From Shinella lacus (GTDB taxonomy: Bacteria; Pseudomonadota; Alphaproteobacteria; Rhizobiales; Rhizobiaceae): a stretch of 64,000 nucleotides of DNA. The stretch is taken from assembly GCF_010994755.1 (NCBI RefSeq), contig NZ_WHSB02000019.1:1-64000 (forward strand). The letters run 5' to 3'. Position 1 is the stretch's first letter. The number at the start of each line of letters is the position of its first letter. Under the pieces are notes generated by a model. It was not told the DNA's origin, did not search any database, and was given only the letters and a program-made list of their open reading frames with translations. The translations under genes and the position numbers were made by a program. Positions 1-7,788 of the stretch are shown one piece after another.

Positions 1-2
1 TC

Positions 3-170
3 TCGAACAAGGAGGTGTTCCACTATGCGGATGGCTTCGTGTCGATCCCGCAGGGACCGGGCCTCGGCATCGAGGTGGACGAGGCCTATGTCATCGAGCG
101 GGCCAAGGAAGGCCATCGCTGGCGCAATCCCGTCTGGCGCCATGAAGATGGTAGCGTGGCCGAGTGGTAA
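3..170 (+). CDS. Enolase-superfamily sugar-acid dehydratase, C-terminal fragment
   Basis: Only the last 55 codons are in the window; the gene begins before base 1. The fragment ends with the segments RWRNPVWRH and DGSVAEW, after a PGLGIEVDE stretch. These match the C-terminal end of mandelate racemase/muconate lactonizing enzymes of the D-galactonate dehydratase type. Such enzymes remove water from sugar acids using a Mg2+ site, but the barrel and catalytic residues lie outside the window, so the substrate is an inference. A hairpin terminator follows about 25 bases after the stop codon, so this is the end of its transcription unit. Confidence 0.7.
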   Translation, partial: SNKEVFHYADGFVSIPQGPGLGIEVDEAYVIERAKEGHRWRNPVWRHEDGSVAEW

Positions 171-194
171 ACCCGCGCTCGGAACGAATTGGAG

Positions 195-221
195 AAGCCC
201 GGCCCCGTGCCGGGCTTTTTC
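195..221 (+). terminator. Rho-independent terminator after the dehydratase gene
   Basis: An AGCCCGG / CCGGGCT inverted repeat with a short loop is followed by a run of T. It sits just after the stop codon of the upstream dehydratase fragment. Confidence 0.8.
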
Positions 222-292
222 ATGTCCGCACCTCGGTAGACGGAAGCGCTTCGCATCCCTATGTCATACGGGCAAACACAAAGGAGAGGCAC

Positions 293-427
293 ATGCGCCC
301 CATATCTGGTTTCGTCGTCGCGGCACTCGCGGTTCTGGCGCTCGCAGGCTGCAGCACGACCGCAGCCAACAACACGACCTATGCCCGGCCCGCGGATTCG
401 GGCGGCTTTCAGATCCCGCTGAACTAA
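293..427 (+). CDS. Very small lipoprotein (entericidin-like size), 44 aa
   Basis: The protein has a short positive N-terminus, a hydrophobic stretch (FVVAALAVLALAG) and a lipobox LALAGC with the lipidated Cys at about residue 20. A short polar tail of about 25 residues follows. The start at 293 is chosen because AAGGAG lies 7 bases upstream; a longer in-frame upstream reading has no ribosome-binding site and destroys the signal peptide. It is predicted to be exported and lipid-anchored. Function is unknown; rhizobia carry many such tiny lipoproteins. It converges with the histidine kinase gene and the stop codons overlap by 4 bases. Confidence 0.75.
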   Translation: MRPISGFVVAALAVLALAGCSTTAANNTTYARPADSGGFQIPLN

Positions 428-1503
428 TAGGTGTCATGCAGTTCCGGCCGGATTTCGCCGTGACTGCACCCTAAGACCATTCGAAGCGGCAGCTCGATTG
501 AGGCGCGGTAAAGCCCGCCCTCCACCGGGCCTGTCGAAAAACGCCACCGGTTTCCGAAACGCGCCTGCAACCGGTCGGCGATGTTCCTGATACCAACCCC
601 CATGCCCGCGGGCTTGCCATAAGCCGAACCGTCCTCCGGCAGCCCGTTTTCCACACTCAGCAAAAGACGATCCGCCTCCCGTCGCGCTTCCAGCACGATT
701 GTCACCGGCGTGCGCGATGCGGCAACGCCGTGTTTCACCGCATTCTCGATCAGCGGCTGGAGAATGAGGCTCGGCACGAGTGCTGTCTCCAGCCCGGCCG
801 GCAGGCGGATGTCGAAGGTCATGCGGTCGGCAAAGCGCTCGCGCTCGATTTCCAGATAGTCGCGCTGGAGCGCGATCTCGTCCACAAGCGGCACGTCATG
901 CAGCGGGTCGAGCGTGAGCGTTGTCTGGAGGAAGCGTGAGAGCGACAGCACCATGCGGTCCGCCCTTCCGCCGGATCCCTCCTCGATCAGGCCGGCAATG
1001 GAATTCAGCGTGTTGAAAAGGAAGTGCGGATTGAGCTCGTAGCGCAGCGCCCGCATTTCCGCATCGAGCTTTTGCCGCTGCGCGTTGAGCAGCGAGATTG
1101 CGGCGGCATAAAAACCGAAAGCCACGGTGTTCCACATCAGGCTCATGCGGAACTGCAGGATGGCCTTGTCGAAGGTGTCGGCGATCGCAAAGCCGGGCAC
1201 GCCGGTGCCGCCGGGAAGCACATGCGGGCCGATCGTCATGATGGCGGTGACATCAAAGACGGCCTGGCTTGCCGCCGTTGCCATCACGGCCAGCACGCCG
1301 AAGCCGATCGCCTGTTGCCGCGGCAGGTTTTCCAGGCGTTGCAGCACCTGCGCCAACAGGAGGGCCAGCACGATGCTGCTTATCCAGCCAGGGGCGAGGA
1401 TAAGAAAACCGCCCGGCAGCAGCAGGAAATCGTTGATGGAGAGCGCCGTCCAGAGGGTGACCGCCAGAATGAGCGCCTCGCGCGCCCTCATCATGCCCGC
1501 CAT
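424..1503 (-). CDS. LytS/YehU-type sensor histidine kinase (orphan)
   Basis: This 359-aa membrane kinase has about four hydrophobic segments in residues 10-140, then a His_kinase domain. The phospho-acceptor His is near residue 160 in YELNPHFLFNTLNS, and the ATPase N-box is QPLIENAVKHG with a later GVGIRNI. Kinases of this family normally pair with a LytTR response regulator encoded next door. Here the downstream neighbour is a convergent lipoprotein gene and the upstream neighbour is a permease, so no partner is visible. GGAG lies 6 bases before the ATG. The signal sensed is unknown. Confidence 0.88.
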   Translation of the reverse strand: MAGMMRAREALILAVTLWTALSINDFLLLPGGFLILAPGWISSIVLALLLAQVLQRLENLPRQQAIGFGVLAVMATAASQAVFDVTAIMTIGPHVLPGGTGVPGFAIADTFDKAILQFRMSLMWNTVAFGFYAAAISLLNAQRQKLDAEMRALRYELNPHFLFNTLNSIAGLIEEGSGGRADRMVLSLSRFLQTTLTLDPLHDVPLVDEIALQRDYLEIERERFADRMTFDIRLPAGLETALVPSLILQPLIENAVKHGVAASRTPVTIVLEARREADRLLLSVENGLPEDGSAYGKPAGMGVGIRNIADRLQARFGNRWRFSTGPVEGGLYRASIELPLRMVLGCSHGEIRPELHDTY

Positions 1504-1587
1504 GGATGCTCCCGAAGTCGCGGTTTCATTCCCCTGCTATGCCTTGTAAGCCGGCGCAAGAAAATGCCGTGGCTCGCATTGAGCATG

Positions 1588-1622
1588 AAAAAACCCGGCT
1601 CGCTCGCGGCAAGCCGGGTTTT
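1588..1622. terminator. Bidirectional terminator 3' of the permease gene
   Basis: AACCCGGCT pairs with AGCCGGGTT around an 11-base loop. It is flanked by A residues on one side and T residues on the other, so it can act on either strand. It lies between the permease stop (1642) and the kinase start (1503) and most plausibly ends permease transcription. Confidence 0.75.
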
Positions 1623-1641
1623 CCTGAAGGGCGTGGCTTGC

Positions 1642-3126
1642 CTAGTGGCTGTCGGCCAGACGGGCTGCTTCCACGGCGTCGGCCTGCTCGAAGCGGACGC
1701 CGTTGAAGAAGGCGTTCAGCAGCACGGCGACGATGGAGGCGAGCACGATGCCCGATTCGATGATCGGGTGGATCGCATGCGGCATCCACATCAGATAGTT
1801 CGGCGCAAGCAGCGGGATCAGCCCGAAGCCGACGGAGACCGCGACCACGAAGAGGTTGTTGCGCGAGGTCTTGAAGTCGACATTCGAGAGGATGCGCACG
1901 CCCGTCGCCGCCACCATGCCGAACATCACGAGGCCGGCGCCGCCGAGAACGAAGGTCGGCACGGCTTCCACCAGTGCGCCCATCTTCGGAATGACGCCGA
2001 GAATGATCATGATGATGCCGGCGGCGACGCAGACGTAGCGGCTCTTCACGCCGGTGACGCCGACGAGGCCGACATTCTGCGAGAAGCTCGTATAGGGGAA
2101 GGTGTTGAACAGGCCGCCGATCATCGTGCCGATGCCGTCGACGCGCAGGCCGGCGGTCAGCTGCTGCTGCGACACCGGCCTGTCGGTGATTTCACCGAGC
2201 GCTAGGAACATGCCGGTCGATTCGATCATGACGACGATCATCACGAGCGTCATGGTGGCGATCAGCACCGGATCGAAGATCGGCATGCCGAAGCGCAGCG
2301 GCGTGACCACGGCGAACCAGCCGGCATCGGCGACGCGGTCGAAATGCATCATGCCGAGGATCGACGCGGCGATGCAGCCGATGACGACGCCGGCCAGCAC
2401 CGCGATATTGCTGATCAGGCCGCGGCCGTAGCGGGCGATGACCAGGATGGAGATCAGCACCAGCGCCGAAAGCGCGATATGGCTCGGCTCGGCATAGACC
2501 GGATTGGAAACGGTCGGCGCGATGGCGAAACCGTCGGGAACCACCGGGCCACCGGTCTCCGCAAGCGTCTTCATCTGGGCGAGCCACTCGGTATGTGTGG
2601 GGTCGATCAGCTTGGGCGCGGTCGGGCCGAAGGGGTTGCCGAAGGTCCAGTTGATGCCCACGCGCATCAGCGACACGCCGATGACGAGGATGATGGTGCC
2701 GGTCACCACGGGCGGGAAGAAACGCAGCAGCCGCCCCATGATCGGCGCGATCAGGAGGGCGACGAAACCGGCCCCGATGATGGCGCCGAAGATCATGCGC
2801 GCGCCTTCCGCTCCGGGTGCCATCGTCGCCATGGAGACCATCGGGCCGACGGAAGCGAAGGTGACGCCCATCATGACGGGCAGGCGGATGCCGACATGGC
2901 GGCTGATGCCGAGCGACTGGATGATGGTGACCAGGCCGCAGACGAAGAGATCGGCGGAAATCAGGAAGGCCACGTCCTGCGGGCTCAGCTGCAAGGCCCG
3001 CCCGACGATCAACGGCACCGCGACGGCGCCGCCATACATGACGAGCACATGCTGGATGCCCAGCGTCGCGAGCCTGCTCGCAGGCAGCTTCTCGTCCACC
3101 GGGTGTATGCTGGATATGTCGCTCAT
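1642..3126 (-). CDS. NCS2 family purine/pyrimidine permease (xanthine/uracil type)
   Basis: A 494-aa protein with 12-14 hydrophobic segments. It carries the nucleobase-ascorbate transporter signature QNVGLVGVTG (Q-N-x-G-x4-T) and, earlier, the substrate-helix region ALGEITDRPVS. Members are proton symporters for xanthine, uric acid or uracil in the inner membrane; the sequence resembles the xanthine/urate branch, but substrate cannot be fixed by eye. The ATG at 3126 is preferred because GGAGGA is 6 bases upstream; a TTG 45 bases further upstream would disrupt a leader hairpin. No purine catabolic genes are adjacent. Confidence 0.9.
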   Translation of the reverse strand: MSDISSIHPVDEKLPASRLATLGIQHVLVMYGGAVAVPLIVGRALQLSPQDVAFLISADLFVCGLVTIIQSLGISRHVGIRLPVMMGVTFASVGPMVSMATMAPGAEGARMIFGAIIGAGFVALLIAPIMGRLLRFFPPVVTGTIILVIGVSLMRVGINWTFGNPFGPTAPKLIDPTHTEWLAQMKTLAETGGPVVPDGFAIAPTVSNPVYAEPSHIALSALVLISILVIARYGRGLISNIAVLAGVVIGCIAASILGMMHFDRVADAGWFAVVTPLRFGMPIFDPVLIATMTLVMIVVMIESTGMFLALGEITDRPVSQQQLTAGLRVDGIGTMIGGLFNTFPYTSFSQNVGLVGVTGVKSRYVCVAAGIIMIILGVIPKMGALVEAVPTFVLGGAGLVMFGMVAATGVRILSNVDFKTSRNNLFVVAVSVGFGLIPLLAPNYLMWMPHAIHPIIESGIVLASIVAVLLNAFFNGVRFEQADAVEAARLADSH

Positions 3127-3215
3127 GGATACTCCTCCGATCACGTCGACCAACCACAGCCCGTCCTCCAACGGGGTGCGCTATCTTTCGCGTCGGGCTT
3201 CAAGCCGCAAGTATA
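3127..3215 (-). promoter_or_regulatory. Structured 5' leader of the purine permease gene
   Basis: On the minus strand the leader contains two compact hairpins: GGCT/AGCC at about 3196-3206 and CCCGT/ACGGG with a 6-base loop at 3160-3175. The second ends about 20 bases before the ribosome-binding site. Purine permeases of alphaproteobacteria are sometimes controlled by xanthine riboswitches (the NMT1 motif). I cannot confirm the consensus here; this is a candidate cis-regulatory leader only. Confidence 0.3.
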
Positions 3216-3819
3216 GCCAGGCAATAAACACTTTACGCATTCATGGGGAAATCGTTAGTCGCGTATTTCGGTCCTGTGCTGCCCGTATATCGGCAAAGCG
3301 GCTGAATTCCCGCCCGTTCGGCGCCGTTTTTGTGGCGAAATGCACCAGATGAACGACCATTATCTGACAGCAAAACAGCCCCCGCCGTCAACTCTTTCCT
3401 CTATGGCATATGTGTATTGCCACGCAGCCGATCTGAAGGTCATGCGAGAGATGTTGCTGTGCCTGGAGGCTGGGCAAAGCGAAGCCGTGATGATCTCGTC
3501 GCCTTCGGCTTTCCCGAGGACGAACGTATCGACGCCAAAACCGCCGGAAAGCTTGTGGTGTGTGATCTGCCCCTCAAGCTGCCAATTCGATAACCGTGAG
3601 GTGATCGCGTTTCGAACGGCTCAGGTATCCTTGTCGAGACCGCCAGCATACGATCCGACCAGGCCAGGCTCCTTCCGCCTCGAGGACCATCTGTCGCACG
3701 AGCGAAGGCACGTTCTCACGATCGTCTCGAAGACCGCATTTGGCTTCCTATCTCGCCCTCCATATACGTGATATCGCTCGGGCAATGACACGTCAGCTTG
3801 CGGTAAAGGAGCTGTTTTG
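3216..3819. other. Intergenic stretch with no convincing gene, probably decayed DNA
   Basis: No reading frame in this 600-base stretch has a ribosome-binding site, family resemblance or the GC-rich third-position pattern of the flanking genes. On the minus strand near 3490-3575 the translation GGFGVDTFVLGKAEGDEI resembles the end of an RTX repeat block (GGxGxDTFVFGxGxGxD). It lacks a start and surrounding repeats, so it may be a relic of an earlier RTX gene. The DNA is visibly more AT-rich than the surrounding genes towards its right end. Confidence 0.3.
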
Positions 3820-4722
3820 ATGGCAAACGTTCTTTGGACCAGCATGCTGTATGGCCGGATGTTTCCCTATCCCTATTTGGGTGGCCTGACCAAGCAGGTG
3901 AAGCAGGCATCCTCGACCGAACTCGTCATCGATTTCTATAGCGAGTCCGATCTCGAAAACCCTGAAGCGACTATCGTCATTACGGGAAAGGGTCTTTCGA
4001 GGAATCTGAACTCTGGAACGGTCGATTCGTTGACCGTCTTCGGGGCAGAGCGACAGCTCTATGGTTTGTTTGACGAGTTGAATGTTGCTTTTAACCCTCT
4101 CTGGGAGGCCGTGAACTGGGAAGATAACGACAATCCATTCAGCGATATAGTTCTAGGCGGAAATGACGTCATCACCGGAACGTGGAGAGACGACACCATC
4201 AATGGCAATGCGGGACATGATCGAATCCTGGGCGGCTCCGGCGACGACTTTCTGATTGGTTATACCGGGAGGGATACTCTCGAAGGCGGCTCCGGCGCCG
4301 ATTACCTCATCGGCGGAAGCGACGATGACGTGCTGAAAGGCAGTGCCGGAAATGACAGGCTTGAAGGAGGAAGCGGTGCCGACAAACTCTACGGAGGAAG
4401 CGGCGCGGACTCGTTTGTGTTCGAGAGCACGAAGGATTCGACGACCAGCGCGACAGGGCGAGATACGATTTTCGATTTCAAGCAGACGCAAAAGGACAAA
4501 ATCGATCTAACGAAAATCGACGCGAATACCAAGTCGGGCGGCGATCAGGCTTTCAAATTTATCGGGACCGACGGTTTCCATAAGAAGGCCGGCGAATTGC
4601 GCTACGAAAAGAAGGCGGGTGACACGTTCGTATTCGCTGACGTCAATGGCGACGGGAAAGCCGATTTTTCGATTGTGTTGGATTCTAGCGTAAACCTGAA
4701 AGCCAGCGACTTCATCCTTTAG
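3820..4722 (+). CDS. RTX-type calcium-binding protein, probable type I secretion substrate
   Basis: A 300-aa protein. Residues about 1-105 match no family I recognise. Residues about 110-200 hold tandem glycine/aspartate nonapeptides (GGSGDDFLIG, GGSGADYLIG, GGSGADKLYG) that form a Ca2+-binding beta-roll. The C-terminal 100 residues (DSFVFEST to ASDFIL) look like the uncleaved secretion signal region of type I substrates, including a D-x-N-x-D-G calcium motif (DVNGDGKAD). ATG 3820 is used because AAAGGA is 10 bases upstream. No ABC/membrane-fusion exporter is in the window. Base composition is more AT-rich than its neighbours, suggesting horizontal acquisition. Confidence 0.85.
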   Translation: MANVLWTSMLYGRMFPYPYLGGLTKQVKQASSTELVIDFYSESDLENPEATIVITGKGLSRNLNSGTVDSLTVFGAERQLYGLFDELNVAFNPLWEAVNWEDNDNPFSDIVLGGNDVITGTWRDDTINGNAGHDRILGGSGDDFLIGYTGRDTLEGGSGADYLIGGSDDDVLKGSAGNDRLEGGSGADKLYGGSGADSFVFESTKDSTTSATGRDTIFDFKQTQKDKIDLTKIDANTKSGGDQAFKFIGTDGFHKKAGELRYEKKAGDTFVFADVNGDGKADFSIVLDSSVNLKASDFIL

Positions 4723-4919
4723 GGCAACAGCGTCGCCGCGTGCGTATGCCAGCGCTCGACGAGCACGTCTTCTCCGAAAGTTGCGGCTTTCTTTGGCCCA
4801 GCACCAAAGCTTTGATCAATCGCCGGTGGCTTCAATTTTTGCCAGCGGTGTCGCAAGGCGGATGTCGTCGATGGCGTGCGGCAATCTCGATTGGTCGGTC
4901 GGTCTTGCTGCAAACATTC

Positions 4920-5534
4920 TTATTTGATGAACCCTAACGCGATCCCGATTGCCGCTGTCTCATGGCTAGGAATTTCGGGCAGAACTTCGAAGTGCTCTGG
5001 CTTCATGTTTGCGATGTGGAGCTGCCACGATTTCGCGCCTTTGACTTCGGACTTGTTTCTGAGCCCATCCTTCTTCTCGATTTCGTTCATCTTCTTGACC
5101 TTTTTCAACGTCTCGGTGGAATCCGGATTATCATTTCCGACAAGCCAAGGAGCGTTGGAGAACTTCGGCATGGGATTAAACGTGCCCCAGAATGCTTTCG
5201 CGTCGACGCGAAGTTTGATCTGCTGAAATTTCGTGAGTTCGTTCCAATCAATACACACGGACGAAAGATGTCGGATGACTTGTGCCAACGTTTGGCCATC
5301 AGACATGGCTTTTTGGAAGGTCCCGCGTACCCCCGACTTATCGTCTAGGAATGGATCGACGGGGCTCCACCACGGTGTCGTTCCCCATTTGCTTGTAATA
5401 TCGAATTGGCTGAGCTTAAAAAGCTTCGTACCGGCAGGGACCGTGACCACGCGCCAAGATCCGGGAGCGAAACCTGCCTGATGGCTCTTCGGCAGGCTGT
5501 AGAAACTAGCATTTGTATATTCCGCGTTCAGCAT
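4920..5534 (-). CDS. Uncharacterised 204-aa protein in the AT-richer patch
   Basis: No family is recognised. The protein has no signal peptide or membrane segment. The N-terminal half is aromatic-rich (SWRVVTVPAGTKLFKLS, KWGTTPWWSPVDPF) and the C-terminal half is lysine-rich and helical (TETLKKVKKMNEIEKKDG). The ATG is preceded by AGGG about 8 bases upstream. Codon use is less GC-biased than in core genes, as for the adjacent RTX gene, with which it converges. The frame is long and intact, so I regard it as a real accessory gene. Small toxins with beta-rich aromatic cores can look similar, but that is only a guess. Confidence 0.6.
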   Translation of the reverse strand: MLNAEYTNASFYSLPKSHQAGFAPGSWRVVTVPAGTKLFKLSQFDITSKWGTTPWWSPVDPFLDDKSGVRGTFQKAMSDGQTLAQVIRHLSSVCIDWNELTKFQQIKLRVDAKAFWGTFNPMPKFSNAPWLVGNDNPDSTETLKKVKKMNEIEKKDGLRNKSEVKGAKSWQLHIANMKPEHFEVLPEIPSHETAAIGIALGFIK

Positions 5535-5909
5535 GCCGCACCCTTTTCGACAACCATTGACAGCCTCGGTGGACGCCGTTCTCCAGAACAGCTGCGCCGT
5601 TACGAATTACCGTAACAGTTTCATCAGTCTGTGCTGTGAAAAAAACACTGCCCAACTCTAAAGACCCAATCTTGTGCTGGGCGCAGCGCATCGAGGCAGA
5701 CCTTAACGGCAATTTCGGCACGAGAGCGCCGTTTCACCGCAAACGAGAGATTTTGGAGAAGCGTTGAGGGTCGGCCTGAAACTGACATTTCCCGCCTTGC
5801 TTTCGAACAGCGGCCATTTCTTCGTCCGCTTGGGACGGCAGAGAACTCGGCCAATTATCTCGAAAGAAAGTCCCCGGCGAAAACGCAAATGTTTCCGAAG
5901 GGGATCGAA
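5535..5909. other. Non-coding stretch between accessory gene and tRNA-Val
   Basis: About 375 bases with no supported gene. Several short minus-strand frames exist but have no ribosome-binding sites or family resemblance, and they overlap one another. No transposase or integrase remnant could be identified. It is the right edge of the AT-richer patch, immediately 3' of tRNA-Val. Confidence 0.4.
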
Positions 5910-5984
<75 letters not shown>

Positions 5985-6078
5985 ATCCGATGCGGCGGAT
6001 AGACCACAAAACCTTGGGCGCCGTCAATAGCTTTTTGAAGCTTTTTTTACGGCCCGATTTTGTGGTGTTTTCCGGGTC

Positions 6079-6441
6079 TTAGGCGGCCAGCATCTTGTTG
6101 ACCTCGTCGACGAGATCGCGCAAATGGAAAGGTTTCGAGAGGACTTTGGCGTCCTTCGGGGCCTTGGAATCCGGGTTCAGCGCCACGGCGGCAAAGCCGG
6201 TGATGAACATCACTTTCAGGTCCGGATCGAGTTCGGTCGCGCGGCGCGCCAGCTCGATGCCGTCCATTTCCGGCATCACGATATCGGTGAGGAGCAGCGA
6301 GAAGGGTTCTTCGCGAAGCCGGTCATAGGCGCTGGCGCCGTTGTCGTAGGACAGCACCTGGTAGCCCGCCTTTTCGAGCGCCTTCACGAGGAACCGGCGC
6401 ATATCGTTGTCGTCTTCTGCGAGGAGAATCTTGGGTGTCAT
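6079..6441 (-). CDS. cpdR: CpdR-type single-domain response regulator
   Basis: A 120-aa stand-alone receiver domain with the acidic pocket EDD (residues 9-11), phospho-acceptor Asp53 in LLLTDIVMPEMDG, the Thr of FITGF and Lys in VLSKPFHL. There is no output domain. In Caulobacter and Sinorhizobium, unphosphorylated CpdR is an adaptor that delivers cell-cycle proteins such as CtrA or PdeA to ClpXP; phosphorylation through the CckA-ChpT relay switches it off. The sequence LLLTDIVMPEMDGIELARRATELDP is close to the known alphaproteobacterial CpdR proteins. It is monocistronic and divergent from the next gene. Confidence 0.9.
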   Translation of the reverse strand: MTPKILLAEDDNDMRRFLVKALEKAGYQVLSYDNGASAYDRLREEPFSLLLTDIVMPEMDGIELARRATELDPDLKVMFITGFAAVALNPDSKAPKDAKVLSKPFHLRDLVDEVNKMLAA

Positions 6442-6632
6442 GGAATTCGGGAACCGTTGCTAAGGTTGTCGGCCCGCGGACGGGCGGTTCTGTTACAAGA
6501 GCGTATTCCGGTAAATATCCGGTGAATGGGGCAGGGCAAGCCCCTAATCCCTCGTTTCTCAGTATGGACACGGGCGGAGGCCGCTGGCAACATGGGCGAC
6601 GGTATGACTTTCAGGCATGGTAAAGGACGGCA

Positions 6633-7517
6633 ATGGCGGAGGCTCTGAGCGAAAACAGCCACTTCGAAGTGCTGGAGCCGGTTTCGCAGAGCGTGCCCCT
6701 CGTCTTCAATTCCCCCCATAGCGGCCGGCGTTATCCACAGAGCTTCCTCGCGCAGTCGCGCCTCGACGCGCTCGGCATCCGTCGTTCGGAAGACCATTAT
6801 GTCGACGAGCTCTTCTCGGTTGCCCCGGCCCTTGGCGCGCCGATGTTGGTGGCGCACTTCCCGCGCGCCTGGCTCGACGTCAACCGCGAGCCCTACGAGC
6901 TCGACCCGCGCATGTTCGAGGGCTCGCTGCCGTCCTATGCCAATATCAGCTCCATTCGCGTCGCCGGCGGGCTCGGCACCGTGCCGCGCGTCGTGGCGGA
7001 GAACATGGAGATCTATCGCAACCGCTTTCCGGTGGCAGATGCCTTGGAACGGGTGGAGACGGTCTACAAGCCCTATCATGCGTGCCTGCGCCGCCTCGTC
7101 GTGCGCACCCATGTGACCTTCGGCTTTTCGGTGCTCATCGATTGCCATTCGATGCCGGGCAATATCCGGGTTTCGGGCACCAGCGTGCGGCCGGATTTCA
7201 TCATCGGCGACCGCTACGGCACCAGCGCTTCCGGGGAGCTTTCGCGCACCGCCATGCGGCTGCTCGAGGACATGGGCTTTTCCGTCGTGCGCAACAAGCC
7301 CTATGCGGGCGGCTTCATCACGGAGCATTACGGCCGGCCCGCCAAGGGGCTGCATGCGTTGCAGATCGAGGTAAACCGCGGTCTTTACGTCGATGAGACG
7401 ACGCTCGCCAAGAAGCCGGATTTCGCGCTGTTGCAGACGGCGATTTCCGCCTTCCTCCAGGATTTTTCCGACCATGTCGAGGAATATGCCGCGGACCGGG
7501 CGCTGGCGGCCGAATAG
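6633..7517 (+). CDS. N-formylglutamate amidohydrolase family protein (copy 1)
   Basis: A 294-aa member of the N-formylglutamate amidohydrolase (HutG-like) family, with the conserved blocks FNSPHSGRRYP near the N-terminus, the central DCHSMPG and the later LQIEVNRGLY. Histidines and acids in these blocks bind the metal. Classical members hydrolyse N-formyl-L-glutamate to formate and glutamate at the end of histidine degradation, but no hut genes are nearby, so the substrate may differ. A second, diverged paralogue lies at 44976-45764. The ATG at 6633 follows a weak AAAGG. Confidence 0.88.
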   Translation: MAEALSENSHFEVLEPVSQSVPLVFNSPHSGRRYPQSFLAQSRLDALGIRRSEDHYVDELFSVAPALGAPMLVAHFPRAWLDVNREPYELDPRMFEGSLPSYANISSIRVAGGLGTVPRVVAENMEIYRNRFPVADALERVETVYKPYHACLRRLVVRTHVTFGFSVLIDCHSMPGNIRVSGTSVRPDFIIGDRYGTSASGELSRTAMRLLEDMGFSVVRNKPYAGGFITEHYGRPAKGLHALQIEVNRGLYVDETTLAKKPDFALLQTAISAFLQDFSDHVEEYAADRALAAE

Positions 7518-7531
7518 GCCACATTCCTCTC

Positions 7532-7612
7532 AAAAAAAACCGCGCTTTGGGCGCGGTTAAGTCTAGGGAGGAAACACCCAAGGAGGGTATTTACAGTCAC
7601 GAATGACTGTAA
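7532..7612 (-). ncRNA. Candidate small regulatory RNA, MmgR (alpha-r8)-like
   Basis: The minus strand carries a complete transcription unit of about 80 nt. The 5' hairpin TTACAGTCA-TTCG-TGACTGTAA (9 bp, UUCG loop) is at 7591-7612. A small ACCC/GGGT hairpin whose loop is UCCU-rich follows. Next is a single-stranded UUUCCUCCCU (7565-7574), an anti-Shine-Dalgarno motif. The unit ends in the terminator CCGCGC/GCGCGG followed by eight U residues. Size and the UUUCCUCCCU motif agree with the rhizobial alpha-r8 RNAs (MmgR, about 77 nt, involved in control of storage polymer granules). There is no open reading frame. The family name is from memory. Confidence 0.78.
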
Positions 7613-7616
7613 GGAA

Positions 7617-7645
7617 ACAATAATGTTGCGCTGCACAAATGTCAA
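7617..7645 (-). promoter_or_regulatory. Sigma-70 promoter of the MmgR-like small RNA
   Basis: On the minus strand a perfect TTGACA -35 box (7640-7645, preceded by C as in alphaproteobacterial CTTGAC promoters) is followed after exactly 17 bases by TATTGT (7617-7622). The expected start point, about 7 bases downstream, falls at the first bases of the 5' hairpin of the RNA. Confidence 0.75.
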
Positions 7646-7788
7646 GCGCAACTGCGGGACAAATTTGAGATCCGTTAAGCAATTTTCCTGCGCGGGGCTT
7701 CGGACATGTTCTGCGTCAATCCGGTTCCGTTTTGCCGCGCGATAGCGTAAGGGAAGGGCAGTCCGCAGTCCCCTCCGAGAGATCCCCC

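Noticed and set aside
1024..3216. Long plus-strand frames opposite the kinase and permease genes
   Set aside because: His/Asp/Arg-rich shadow translations of genes on the other strand; no ribosome-binding sites or domains.
3330..3771. Two plus-strand frames in the gap before the RTX gene
   Set aside because: No ribosome-binding site, no similarity and composition unlike a coding region; left as non-coding.
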